Source of the DNA: Streptomyces kebangsaanensis
GTDB taxonomy: Bacteria; Actinomycetota; Actinomycetes; Streptomycetales; Streptomycetaceae
Direction of reading: 5' to 3'
Assembly (NCBI RefSeq): GCF_001906585.1
Contig: NZ_JUJA01000102.1
Location: 1 to 32,092, forward strand
Length of the DNA stretch: 32,092 nucleotides
Below, piece after piece: positions 14,396-21,557 of the stretch; the stretch's first letter is position 1; every line of letters begins with the position of its first letter. Under the pieces are notes generated by a model. The model searched no databases. It was given only the letters and a program-made list of their open reading frames with translations, and was not told the origin of the DNA. The position numbers were made by a program, and so were the translations under genes.

Positions 14396-14967
14396 GCGAC
14401 CCCCGCTAGCACGACGGCCGGTGAGCCGCCGACAATGCGATCCAGGGCGTACCGGCGGCGCACAGTGTCCAAAGCGACGGCGATCGGCGGCAGTCCGACG
14501 GCGGCCCTTCGCTGGTCCAGCAACTGCGGCGCACGCAGTGGGCACAGCTCCACCCCTGCTGCGCTGAGGACGAGTTGCGTCCCGAACTCTTGGGGGCGCC
14601 CGCTGTTGACCAGGGCGCGGTCGTGAAGGTGGGCCCAGTGCTGGATGCGCGCATCGCCGTCCTGGACCGCACGTTTCAAAAGGGTGGTGGCCGCCCGCTG
14701 GAAGTCGGGTTCGTCGTCGGCGTGAAGAGCGATGCTCCAGGCGGCACGTGCTGCGTCGGGGCCCACGAGACGGTGGCTGGGCCAGTCATGTTCGGCCAGG
14801 ATGCGGCGCAGCACTTTGGTGTCGGCGTGCTCAGCGTGACGGTCCTGGCCGAGGTGGACGGCGTCGAGCTGGTTGCGTACGCGTCTGGCCCGGCGTGCTG
14901 CCGACTGTGCGGCGCGGGCGATGAGTTCGCGGGCGAGGTCCGGCCGCAGCGGTTCCGCGGTCCTCAC
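14392..14967 (-). CDS. DUF6624-type protein
   Basis: This 191-aa protein has the DUF6624 pattern: VRNQLDAVHLGQDRHAEHADTKVLRRILAEHDWPSHRLVGPDAARAAW in two blocks, then ALHADDEPDFQRAATTLL, a DRALVNSGRPQEFGTQLV motif and a C-terminal PPIAVAL tail. No enzymatic role is known to me. The start is GTG at 14967, overlapping the stop of the GNAT-like gene (GTGA). Its own stop overlaps the 26-aa ORF. Confidence 0.78.
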   Translation of the reverse strand: MRTAEPLRPDLARELIARAAQSAARRARRVRNQLDAVHLGQDRHAEHADTKVLRRILAEHDWPSHRLVGPDAARAAWSIALHADDEPDFQRAATTLLKRAVQDGDARIQHWAHLHDRALVNSGRPQEFGTQLVLSAAGVELCPLRAPQLLDQRRAAVGLPPIAVALDTVRRRYALDRIVGGSPAVVLAGVA

Positions 14968-15614
14968 GCGATACTCCGCTGGTCGGCGGCGGACTGCGGC
15001 TCGTGGACCTGGCAGCCGATGAGCGCGCTCAGCCCAGGCCGAAGCTCAGCGGTGAGTTCGAGGCGCGCGACTCGCTCATGGTGCTGTCCGGTGCCCGATC
15101 CACGGACGTCCCAGCCCATGTCGGTGAGCCGACGAAGGAATGTGGCGATCGGATCGACGTCGAGAGGATGGCGGGCCATGGCCTCGGCCCGCACAAGCGG
15201 TACCTCAAGCCGGGCGGCGAAGTCGGAGGCCCACAGAGTGATCAGCCGGACGGTGTCATCGGAGTGACCGGGCAGGGTGTGGACGCAGTCCAGGAAGAGG
15301 CACGGGCCTTCGCCCCATCCGAGGTCGGGCCCGCGTTGCGGGATCATGCAGGCCAGCAGCAGCCCGTCCTCGAACAGTCCAGCCGGTTTCACCTGCGGGG
15401 CGCGGAACAGGGCCGGGATATCGGACCGGGCCGGTGTAGGCACCCCGCGCATGGCGAGCCAGCGCTGACGGTCCTGGACGAGGGCCGCGGCCTCGTCCCG
15501 TTCGGCGTCGGTGCGCAACGACCGCATCTCGTACACGGCCGGTAACCCTTTCGCGCACTGGCCTCGAGGCGCGGGGGAGGACTCGATGGCCGCAGAAGCG
15601 GGTGAGGCATTCAC
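14964..15614 (-). CDS. GNAT-fold-like protein
   Basis: This 216-aa protein begins, after a variable N-terminus, with YEMRSLRTDAERDEAAALVQDR, like the first strand and helix of GNAT acetyltransferases. A LFEDGLLLACMIPQ strand, a central GEGPCLFLDCVHTLPGHSDD and an MGWDVRGSG end follow. An acetyl-CoA-binding R/Q-x2-G-x-G/A loop is not clear, so catalytic activity is uncertain. The start is GTG at 15614, overlapping the stop of the LuxR-type gene (GTGA). Its stop overlaps the DUF6624 start. Confidence 0.65.
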   Translation of the reverse strand: MNASPASAAIESSPAPRGQCAKGLPAVYEMRSLRTDAERDEAAALVQDRQRWLAMRGVPTPARSDIPALFRAPQVKPAGLFEDGLLLACMIPQRGPDLGWGEGPCLFLDCVHTLPGHSDDTVRLITLWASDFAARLEVPLVRAEAMARHPLDVDPIATFLRRLTDMGWDVRGSGTGQHHERVARLELTAELRPGLSALIGCQVHEPQSAADQRSIA

Positions 15615-16102
15615 TGGCTCGCTCCGCTCTCCATCGTGGTGGCCCGCCTGGCGCCCAACAGGCCCCACGCGTGGGCCCAGGCGACAAGTTGGGTGGTGTT
15701 GGCCGCCCCGGTCTTGTCGAGCAGTTCGTCATGTGCGGCTCGCACGTCGGCGGGCGCGATCTTGGCTATGGCAGCAATGCCGCTGGGATTGCTGTGCTCA
15801 GCGACCGCCCGCAGCAACAGTTGCTGCTCTGGACTGAGTTCCGGCATTGGCCTGTCCGTTGTGGGCGGAGCGACCTGCCGGGCGTTGCACAGGAAGTGCA
15901 CGATCACCGGGGGCTTGCAGCGGGGCGGGCAGTGGAGGCTCTCCCGGATGTCGCGTACGTACTGGCGGACGGTAACGGCCGACAGCCCGGTCCTCGCGGC
16001 GATCTCTTGAGGGCCGAGGCCGTCCACGAGGTGCTGGGCGACGCGCTGCTGGGTCGGGGTCAGGGGGGTGATCGGTGCGCTGGTCATCATGCGCGGGGTC
16101 AC
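15611..16102 (-). CDS. Tandem LuxR-type HTH protein
   Basis: This 163-aa protein contains two LuxR-like helix-turn-helix segments and no sensor domain. The first is LTPTQQRVAQHLVDGLGPQEIAARTGLSAVTVRQYV (about 12-50). The second, more divergent, is LSPEQQLLLRAVAEHSNPSGIA with KTGAANTTQLVAWAHAWGLL near the end. The GTG at 16102 was chosen because GAAAGAG lies 8 nt upstream; ATGs at 16090 and 16087 are alternatives. It is coupled to the GNAT-like gene. It may be the local regulator of this transcription unit. Confidence 0.78.
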   Translation of the reverse strand: MTPRMMTSAPITPLTPTQQRVAQHLVDGLGPQEIAARTGLSAVTVRQYVRDIRESLHCPPRCKPPVIVHFLCNARQVAPPTTDRPMPELSPEQQLLLRAVAEHSNPSGIAAIAKIAPADVRAAHDELLDKTGAANTTQLVAWAHAWGLLGARRATTMESGASQ

Positions 16103-16230
16103 GGGTGTCTCTTTCGCGGCTGGGTTGAGGGATATCGGGTGGGGTGTCGCCGGACCCCGCGGGGGACGGGGGCCGGCGACACGGGCCCGTGCGCGGCGGT
16201 CTGGATTCACGGGGCGCCGCACACGGGGGC

Positions 16231-17484
16231 TCATGCGGCTGTCGGGTCGGGGCGGGCCCACGCCGCTTCGGCGGCGAGACGTTCTGACCACTGGATGTGG
16301 GCCTCGTCGAAGGCGGCGTCGGCGAGGCGTATGCGCTGGACTTCGCCGGTTCCGGCCGGTGGGTAGGTGAACTGGATGTCGCGCCACAGGCGCTGGAGGA
16401 TGTAGTCGCCGTTGAGGGCATGGGCGCCGTGCAGCTCCATGGCGTCCTGGGTTGACTGCATCGCCCACTGGTGGCCGAGGTACTTGGCGTTGATCAGGTC
16501 GGTGTCGCAGGGCAGGCCCTGGTCGAGGAGGTGCACGGACTGATAGGCCAGGATTCGCCCGACGCGCAGGCGGGCCTCCATGTCACCGATGCGGTCCCGC
16601 AGAACCGGCAGATCGGAGAGGGCGCCCCGGTAGCGGGAGCGCGTCTTGAGGTAAGCGGTCGAGGTGGCCACGACTGCCTCGTGTATTCCCAGGCTGACTG
16701 CGGCCAGGTTGGGACGGCCGTACAGGATGCTGCTGCTCTGCGCTACGCCCAGCCCCTGGCCGATCTCTCCGACCACGTTTTCCTCGGGGATACGGACATG
16801 ATCGAGGTCGAGGCGGCCGGCGGAGAAGCCGTGCAGGCCGAGGCCGGGACGGTGGTCGGCGACTGAGAGCCCTCGGCGCTTGGATTCGACCATGAACGCG
16901 GTCAGCGCCTGGGAGGTGCTCACGCCTGCCTTGGCGGTCCGGGCGACCACGAGGTGGGCTCCCGCGAGGTGGCTATTCCCGATGTGGATTTTGCTGCCGG
17001 TGATCACCCATTCGTTGCCGACGTGCTCGGCGATGGTCTCGATGCCGCCGATGTGTCCGCCGGCTCGCGGTTCGGTCACGGCGATCGATAAGAGCAGTGA
17101 ACCGTCCGCTACGCGGGGCAGCCAGCGGCCCTTCTGCTCGTAGGTGGCGAAGTGCAGCAGGGCGCCGACGGGGATCAGCGTGGCCTGGAGGATGGCCGCC
17201 GCAGCCGCCGAGACGCGGGCAATGCGGTGGACGAGGATTGTCTTGGCCACGTGTCCGGCGTCCAGCCCGCCGAAGGAGGACGGGACGCTGACGGCGAACC
17301 AGCGTCGTGCGGCCATCAGGTCGGCGACCTTGCGCTCCACCCTGCCGGGGGCGGCCTCCATGCGTGCGGCGCGCGGCGCGATGTGCTCGGCCGCGAAGGC
17401 GTCCGCCTCGTCCCACAGCAGTTCGTGGCGGGCGTTGAGATAGGGGCGCAGCGCCGGCGGCGGCGTGGTGGGTGTGGCGGGCAT
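16231..17484 (-). CDS. Acyl-CoA dehydrogenase family flavoprotein
   Basis: This 417-aa protein has the full acyl-CoA dehydrogenase layout. A helical N-terminal domain is followed by a beta domain with LSIAVTEPRAGGHIGGIET and WVITGSKIHIGNSHLAGAHLVVART, then a C-terminal helical domain with LGHQWAMQSTQDAMELHGAHALNGDYILQRLWRDIQ. It should bind FAD and oxidise an acyl thioester, but such proteins also act on other substrates in natural-product pathways. The ATG at 17484 has GGAGAGG upstream. 128 nt separate it from the LuxR-type gene and 87 nt from the GAF gene upstream. Confidence 0.9.
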   Translation of the reverse strand: MPATPTTPPPALRPYLNARHELLWDEADAFAAEHIAPRAARMEAAPGRVERKVADLMAARRWFAVSVPSSFGGLDAGHVAKTILVHRIARVSAAAAAILQATLIPVGALLHFATYEQKGRWLPRVADGSLLLSIAVTEPRAGGHIGGIETIAEHVGNEWVITGSKIHIGNSHLAGAHLVVARTAKAGVSTSQALTAFMVESKRRGLSVADHRPGLGLHGFSAGRLDLDHVRIPEENVVGEIGQGLGVAQSSSILYGRPNLAAVSLGIHEAVVATSTAYLKTRSRYRGALSDLPVLRDRIGDMEARLRVGRILAYQSVHLLDQGLPCDTDLINAKYLGHQWAMQSTQDAMELHGAHALNGDYILQRLWRDIQFTYPPAGTGEVQRIRLADAAFDEAHIQWSERLAAEAAWARPDPTAA

Positions 17485-17571
17485 GGTCCTCTCCCTCTCC
17501 CTGGATGAAGGTCGCACGGTGGAGCGGCCGGGGATCGCCTGCGGCTCCCGGGTAGGGGGTCGTGCAACGGA

Positions 17572-18213
17572 CTAGCGGACGGGCGCGCGGGCGATGTGGT
17601 CCATCACCCGGACGCCTGCGTTGATGACGATGTCTCTCAGCCGTCGGGCCTCGCTCAGGGGCCGCTTCTCGGGGTCGATGACGCACACCGTGCCCAGCAC
17701 GGTGCCGCTGTCGTGGATGAGCGGGGCACCGAAGTAGGAGCGGATCCCGACCGCGTCGACCACGGGGTTGCCGCTGAAGCGCGGGCTGGCGTGCACGTCG
17801 TGCAGCGGAAGGGCCTTCTTGCGGGCCATGACCTCCGGGCACCAGCCGTGGTCGCGGCTCATGGTGCGGCCGACGATGACGTACCCGCTGTCCGCGGACG
17901 GCTGGTGCAGCCCGACGAAGGTCTGCTCCTCCAGGAAGAGGTTGACGAAGCCGTACAGGAACCCGGCTTGTGTTGCCATGTCGCGGGCCAGTTCGTCGAA
18001 GTCCTCGCTGGCAGCGGTGGGCACGCCTAGGCGATCCAGCAGCTCGTACCGCTGCGCCAGCTCGGTCGCCTGCTGGGCCTGCGGGACGGGGACGGCGGCG
18101 CCGGCGGGGAGGGATGGCCCGTGGGTGACGTCCCGCATGGTACGTCGCGGCAGCGACTGCGTGAGGGGGGCGGTCTGCCGCGCGCGGTAGGGGTCGTTGG
18201 GCTGATACGACAT
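17572..18213 (-). CDS. GAF-domain protein next to the conservon
   Basis: This 213-aa protein has a GAF domain from about residue 50 to the end. Landmarks are ELLDRLGVPTAASEDFDELAR, FVGLHQP, SRDHGWCPEVMARKKALPLHDV and FGAPLIHDSGTVLGTVCVIDPEKRPLSE. The N-terminal 40 residues are unstructured. The ATG overlaps the cvnD stop by one base (TGATG), so it is translated with the conservon. GAF domains bind small ligands or sense redox; C124 in the HGWC motif may matter. No output domain is present. Confidence 0.87.
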   Translation of the reverse strand: MSYQPNDPYRARQTAPLTQSLPRRTMRDVTHGPSLPAGAAVPVPQAQQATELAQRYELLDRLGVPTAASEDFDELARDMATQAGFLYGFVNLFLEEQTFVGLHQPSADSGYVIVGRTMSRDHGWCPEVMARKKALPLHDVHASPRFSGNPVVDAVGIRSYFGAPLIHDSGTVLGTVCVIDPEKRPLSEARRLRDIVINAGVRVMDHIARAPVR

Positions 18214-18881
18214 CAGGCGTCCTGAAAAGTGGTAGTGGATGCGGGGCGAGCGGGGCTTGCCGATGCGCTCTTCAAGGCGTGACCAACGAGGGTCAGCAGA
18301 ACGCCAGCGACGTGGTTCGGATCGCGGGCGTCGCAGGTGACCACCGGCACAGAGGCGGGCAGTTCGAGGGCGGTGCGGACCTCATCGGGGTGGTAACGAT
18401 GTGCTCCGTCGAACTGGTTCACCGCGACGACGAAGGGCAGGCCGATGTCCTCGAAGAAACCGACGGGGGTGAAGCTGCTTTCCAGGCGTCGGGTGTCGAC
18501 CAGGACGACCGCGCCGACGGCTCCGCGACAGAGGTCGTACCAGAGGTCGACGAACCGGTCCTGGCCGGGCGTGCCGAACAGGAACAATTCCAGGGGCACG
18601 GGCGCGTCGGGCAGGTTGAGGCGACCGAAGTCGAAGGCGACCGTGGTGGTCTGCTTGGCCTCGACGCCCGCCAGGCTGTCCACGTCCGCGCTCGCCTCGG
18701 TCAGGTACTCCTCCGTGCTCAGCGGCGTGATCTCACTGACGGCACCCACGGCGGTGGTCTTGCCCGCGCCGAAACCGCCAGCGATCACGACCTTAAGCAC
18801 GGTCGGTGCACCGGTACGCGGGCGCGACGACGGCCGCAGCACCACGGCCGGGTCACCCGGCCTGGGGGTAGGCGATGGCAT
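18213..18881 (-). CDS. Conservon GTP-binding protein, CvnD-type
   Basis: This 222-aa small GTPase has a P-loop GGFGAGKTT (about 35-43), a G3-like FGTPGQDRF and a G4 variant NQFD. This is the MglA/Ras-like form found as the fourth gene of Streptomyces conservons. It is thought to act as a switch together with a membrane sensor kinase-like protein, a roadblock protein and a DUF742 protein. The ATG at 18881 overlaps the end of the DUF742 gene by 29 nt. The stop overlaps the GAF gene start. Confidence 0.93.
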   Translation of the reverse strand: MPSPTPRPGDPAVVLRPSSRPRTGAPTVLKVVIAGGFGAGKTTAVGAVSEITPLSTEEYLTEASADVDSLAGVEAKQTTTVAFDFGRLNLPDAPVPLELFLFGTPGQDRFVDLWYDLCRGAVGAVVLVDTRRLESSFTPVGFFEDIGLPFVVAVNQFDGAHRYHPDEVRTALELPASVPVVTCDARDPNHVAGVLLTLVGHALKSASASPARPASTTTFQDA

Positions 18882-19257
18882 CGGGCCACTTCCTCTTCAG
18901 GCCCGCAGATAGGGCCGCCAGCAGTTGTGCAGAGGGACGTGCATGCGCGTCGGACGCGGCATAGGCGGTGACGGGGACGACCAGGGCGTCGGCGTCCAGG
19001 AGGTCGGAGATGAGGATCTTGACGGCGGTTACGGGACGGCCGAGTCGGCCCGCCAGCTCGGTCACCGAACGCCGGTGCTCCCGGCACAGGGCGAGGATCT
19101 CTGCGCATTCTTCGGCCTGGCCCGGGCCGGGCCGCCCGGGTCCGGCGTCCAGCACCGTGTCCAGGCCGAGCAGATGCCGTGGCCGGGTGCGACCGCGCGT
19201 CAGGGTGTAGGTCCGCACGAATGTCGAATCCTCGGCCGCGCTCCCGTGTGCGGTCAC
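18853..19257 (-). CDS. DUF742 protein, CvnC-type
   Basis: This 134-aa protein carries the DUF742 pattern: FVRTYTLTRGRTRP near the start, then a winged-helix-like region (EILALCREHRRSVTELAGRLGRPVTAVKILISDLLDADAL). It is the third gene of the conservon. The start is GTG at 19257, overlapping the cvnB stop (GTGA). The C-terminus overlaps the cvnD start. Confidence 0.92.
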   Translation of the reverse strand: MTAHGSAAEDSTFVRTYTLTRGRTRPRHLLGLDTVLDAGPGRPGPGQAEECAEILALCREHRRSVTELAGRLGRPVTAVKILISDLLDADALVVPVTAYAASDAHARPSAQLLAALSAGLKRKWPDAIAYPQAG

Positions 19258-19769
19258 CGGACCTCATCACCCGTGCCGACGCGCACGGGGATCTGCATGT
19301 AGGGGGCGAACTTCTGCACCAGGCGCCCCATCTCGAACCCGACGGTGCCGGCATCGGCGTCCATGGTCGCGATCACCGCGAGGACCGTGTCCACCACTCC
19401 CCGTTCGTTGCCGGGATGGCCCTCGAAGGCCGCGCTGCGACCGGAACTCTGGACGAAGATCAGACAGTCGTCTCGCTCGATGACGACCTGCCTCGCCGGC
19501 CTCTTCTTGTGGGTGGGACCGGTGATGTTCGCCGCGAGTGAGGCCACTCCGCTGATGGCGGCCGACAGTTCGTCCGCCCAGTCCTTGTCGACGTCGCTGT
19601 CCAGCAGCCGCAGTCCGTCCCGCGAGAGCAGGACGGCGTGCGTGACGCCCGTCGTGTCGGAGGCGAACTGCCGCAGCAGCCACGCCATGTTGTCCCGCTG
19701 TCCGCTTGCCGTTGTCTCGGTTACGGGTGCGTCGCCGGTCACGTTGTTCATCGCGGGGTGGGTACTCAT
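19254..19769 (-). CDS. Roadblock/LC7 protein, CvnB-type
   Basis: This 171-aa protein has one roadblock/LC7 domain (about 25-130): MAWLLRQFASDTTGVTHAVLLSRDGLRLL, LSAAISGVASLAANIT and CLIFVQSSGRSAAF. In conservons it bridges the kinase-like protein and the GTPase, as GAP-like roadblock proteins do. The ATG at 19769 was chosen over an upstream start because GGAG lies 8 nt before it. About 70 nt separate it from cvnA. Confidence 0.92.
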   Translation of the reverse strand: MSTHPAMNNVTGDAPVTETTASGQRDNMAWLLRQFASDTTGVTHAVLLSRDGLRLLDSDVDKDWADELSAAISGVASLAANITGPTHKKRPARQVVIERDDCLIFVQSSGRSAAFEGHPGNERGVVDTVLAVIATMDADAGTVGFEMGRLVQKFAPYMQIPVRVGTGDEVR

Positions 19770-19839
19770 AGGGATCGCTCCAGAAAGGGGGGAAGGGCCA
19801 GCGGATGTAACGGCCACCGGGAACGTGGAGGGACGAGGT

Positions 19840-21531
19840 TCAGGTCCTGGGGTGCTCTGTCGAAGCGGTGGGAGAACCGGCTTGCCCGCCGGCCTGGATG
19901 CCGGTGCGGAAGGCGGCTGCGAGCGCTGGCGTCGCCGCGATCACGGGGGCTTGCTCCCGCTCGTGTGGCGGATGGAAGGTGCCGGCCTGGCGTCTACGCG
20001 TGGGAAGGGCGGGCGCATCAGCAGAGTGACCTGCCCGTGCGGGTTCCGGAGCCCCTGCGGTACCGGGGTGTGGGACCTGCCCCGGCCTCGGAGTGGCTGG
20101 AGTCGCGGCAACCGGCTGCGGTTGCGGCGCCAAGGGGCGGGCGTCCTGGGGCAGCGCGCTCGCATCGTCGACGGAGGGAATCGCTACTAGGGCGTGTTTC
20201 GAAAGTAGCGCCGTCCGCCCGGAGGGCGGGCGCCGCGGCGTCTGGTGCGGTGCATCGCAAGGCGGAGGGTCGTCCGCGTACTGGGCGTACGCGGACGATC
20301 CCGACAACGCGGCGAGGCGCCGTGCCAGGCGTCGCGGCGCAGGCGGGACTTTCGCAACACGCCCTAGGAGCCGTGCCGGGATGACCACCAGGGCGGTGGT
20401 GCCTCCCGTCACGTTCTCCTGCAGGAGAACGGACAGCCCGTGCGACTGGGCGATCTTCGCGGCGACCAGCAAGCCGAGCTGCCCCGCTCGCACCTGGCCG
20501 CTGACGTCGACCTCTTCGGGGGCCTGGAGCAGGTGGTTCATCTGCGCCCGCGTCTGCGGATGCATGGGGATGGCCCGGTCCTCGACCTCGACCGCCAACC
20601 CGTTCGCCACCCGCTGCGCACGCACCATCACCTTCGTAGCCGGATCGGAACACTCACAGGCGTTCTCGATCAGCTCAGCCAGCAGGTGCGTCAGGTCCGG
20701 ACCCATATGGCCGGGAAGGCCCAGCTCCGCGCCCACGGACCCCGCCGCAACCGCCACCCGCGGATACTGCACGACCTCGGAGACGGCGCCGCGCAGCACG
20801 CTCTTGACGGGAACGGGCCGACGCGCGCTGCGCAGAGACTGCCCGCCCAGCACCGCCGTGCTCTCGACCTGGCGACGCATCCGCGTCACGAGGTGATCGA
20901 TCTCGAAGATCTTGGCGAGCAGCTCCGGGTCGTCGGTCAGCATCTCCAGCTGGCTCAGTGCCTCAAGCGCCTTGCCGACCAGCGCGTGCTCGCGCATGGC
21001 CAGGCGACGCAGCACTTCCAGGAGTACGACGGACTGGGACTCGTCGTGCACCCGTATCAGCGACGCGACGGCCCGCACTTGGAGAGCACTCAACGCCTTG
21101 TCAATCTCGGCGTCAGGGCTGGCAGGTGGCGCCTGCAGGTCCGGCAGCGGCGGGCGTCCCCCGCGGCACAGCTCGTCCGCCGACCACTGCACCGACTTCT
21201 CGATGGCCGCGGCTGCCCCTGCGATTGCTGCCAGTGCCGTTGCCCGGGCCTCCTCCGCCGCTGCCTGTATGGCTCCTGCAGCCGTTCGCGCTCCGCGAGC
21301 CGCCATCGTGGCGACGCCCGCGAGTCCGCAGATCAGGCCGGCCAGGAGCCAGCCGGGGCCCACCGCGGACACCGACCAGAGGGTGAAGGCGGCACCCAGC
21401 AGGGCGGCAAGGAGCACTAGGGGCAGTGCGACGGCGCGGTGGACACGGTGCAGGGTGAACGCGTTGATCGGAGGCCGCCGTCGGCGGTGGCCGGTGGCGG
21501 CCGGCCGTGCCGAAAAGGCGCTGTCAGGCAT
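19840..21531 (-). CDS. Conservon sensor-kinase-like membrane protein, CvnA-type, with MITE-derived insertion
   Basis: This 563-aa protein has two membrane helices near the N-terminus (about 33-53 and 58-78). A helical dimerisation region follows (EVLRRLAMREHALVGKALEALSQLE; IFEIDHLVTRMRRQVES). A HATPase_c domain comes next (LLAELIENACECSDP N-box; GQLGLLVAAKIAQSHGLSV G-box). A proline-rich disordered tail closes the protein. The H-box histidine is in DHLVTRMRR. The tail begins with 59 residues encoded by a MITE (20187-20367), inserted just after the kinase core (VVIPARLLG). The frame stays open to a stop at 19840. The ATG at 21531 has GAGGA 6 nt upstream. The insertion probably lengthens a disordered linker without damaging the ATPase domain. 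Confidence 0.92.
   Translation of the reverse strand: MPDSAFSARPAATGHRRRRPPINAFTLHRVHRAVALPLVLLAALLGAAFTLWSVSAVGPGWLLAGLICGLAGVATMAARGARTAAGAIQAAAEEARATALAAIAGAAAAIEKSVQWSADELCRGGRPPLPDLQAPPASPDAEIDKALSALQVRAVASLIRVHDESQSVVLLEVLRRLAMREHALVGKALEALSQLEMLTDDPELLAKIFEIDHLVTRMRRQVESTAVLGGQSLRSARRPVPVKSVLRGAVSEVVQYPRVAVAAGSVGAELGLPGHMGPDLTHLLAELIENACECSDPATKVMVRAQRVANGLAVEVEDRAIPMHPQTRAQMNHLLQAPEEVDVSGQVRAGQLGLLVAAKIAQSHGLSVLLQENVTGGTTALVVIPARLLGRVAKVPPAPRRLARRLAALSGSSAYAQYADDPPPCDAPHQTPRRPPSGRTALLSKHALVAIPSVDDASALPQDARPLAPQPQPVAATPATPRPGQVPHPGTAGAPEPARAGHSADAPALPTRRRQAGTFHPPHEREQAPVIAATPALAAAFRTGIQAGGQAGSPTASTEHPRT
20187..20367. mobile_element. MITE with ~20-bp terminal inverted repeats inside the cvnA-like gene
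   Basis: The left end reads CTAGGGCGTGTTTCGAAAGT and the right end, on the opposite strand, CTAGGGCGTGTTGCGAAAGT: 19 of 20 match. The palindromic CTAG at both ends may be a target duplication, though TA or part of the repeat cannot be excluded. The inside is an imperfect foldback, with GCGCCGCGGCGTCTGG mirrored further in and a central CGTCCGCGTA...TACGCGGACG hairpin. There is no coding capacity for a transposase. Element plus duplication equals 177 bp, exactly 59 codons, so the host frame is kept. Confidence 0.82.
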
Positions 21532-21557
21532 GGGAATCCTCGTCAGGGTGGGGGTGG

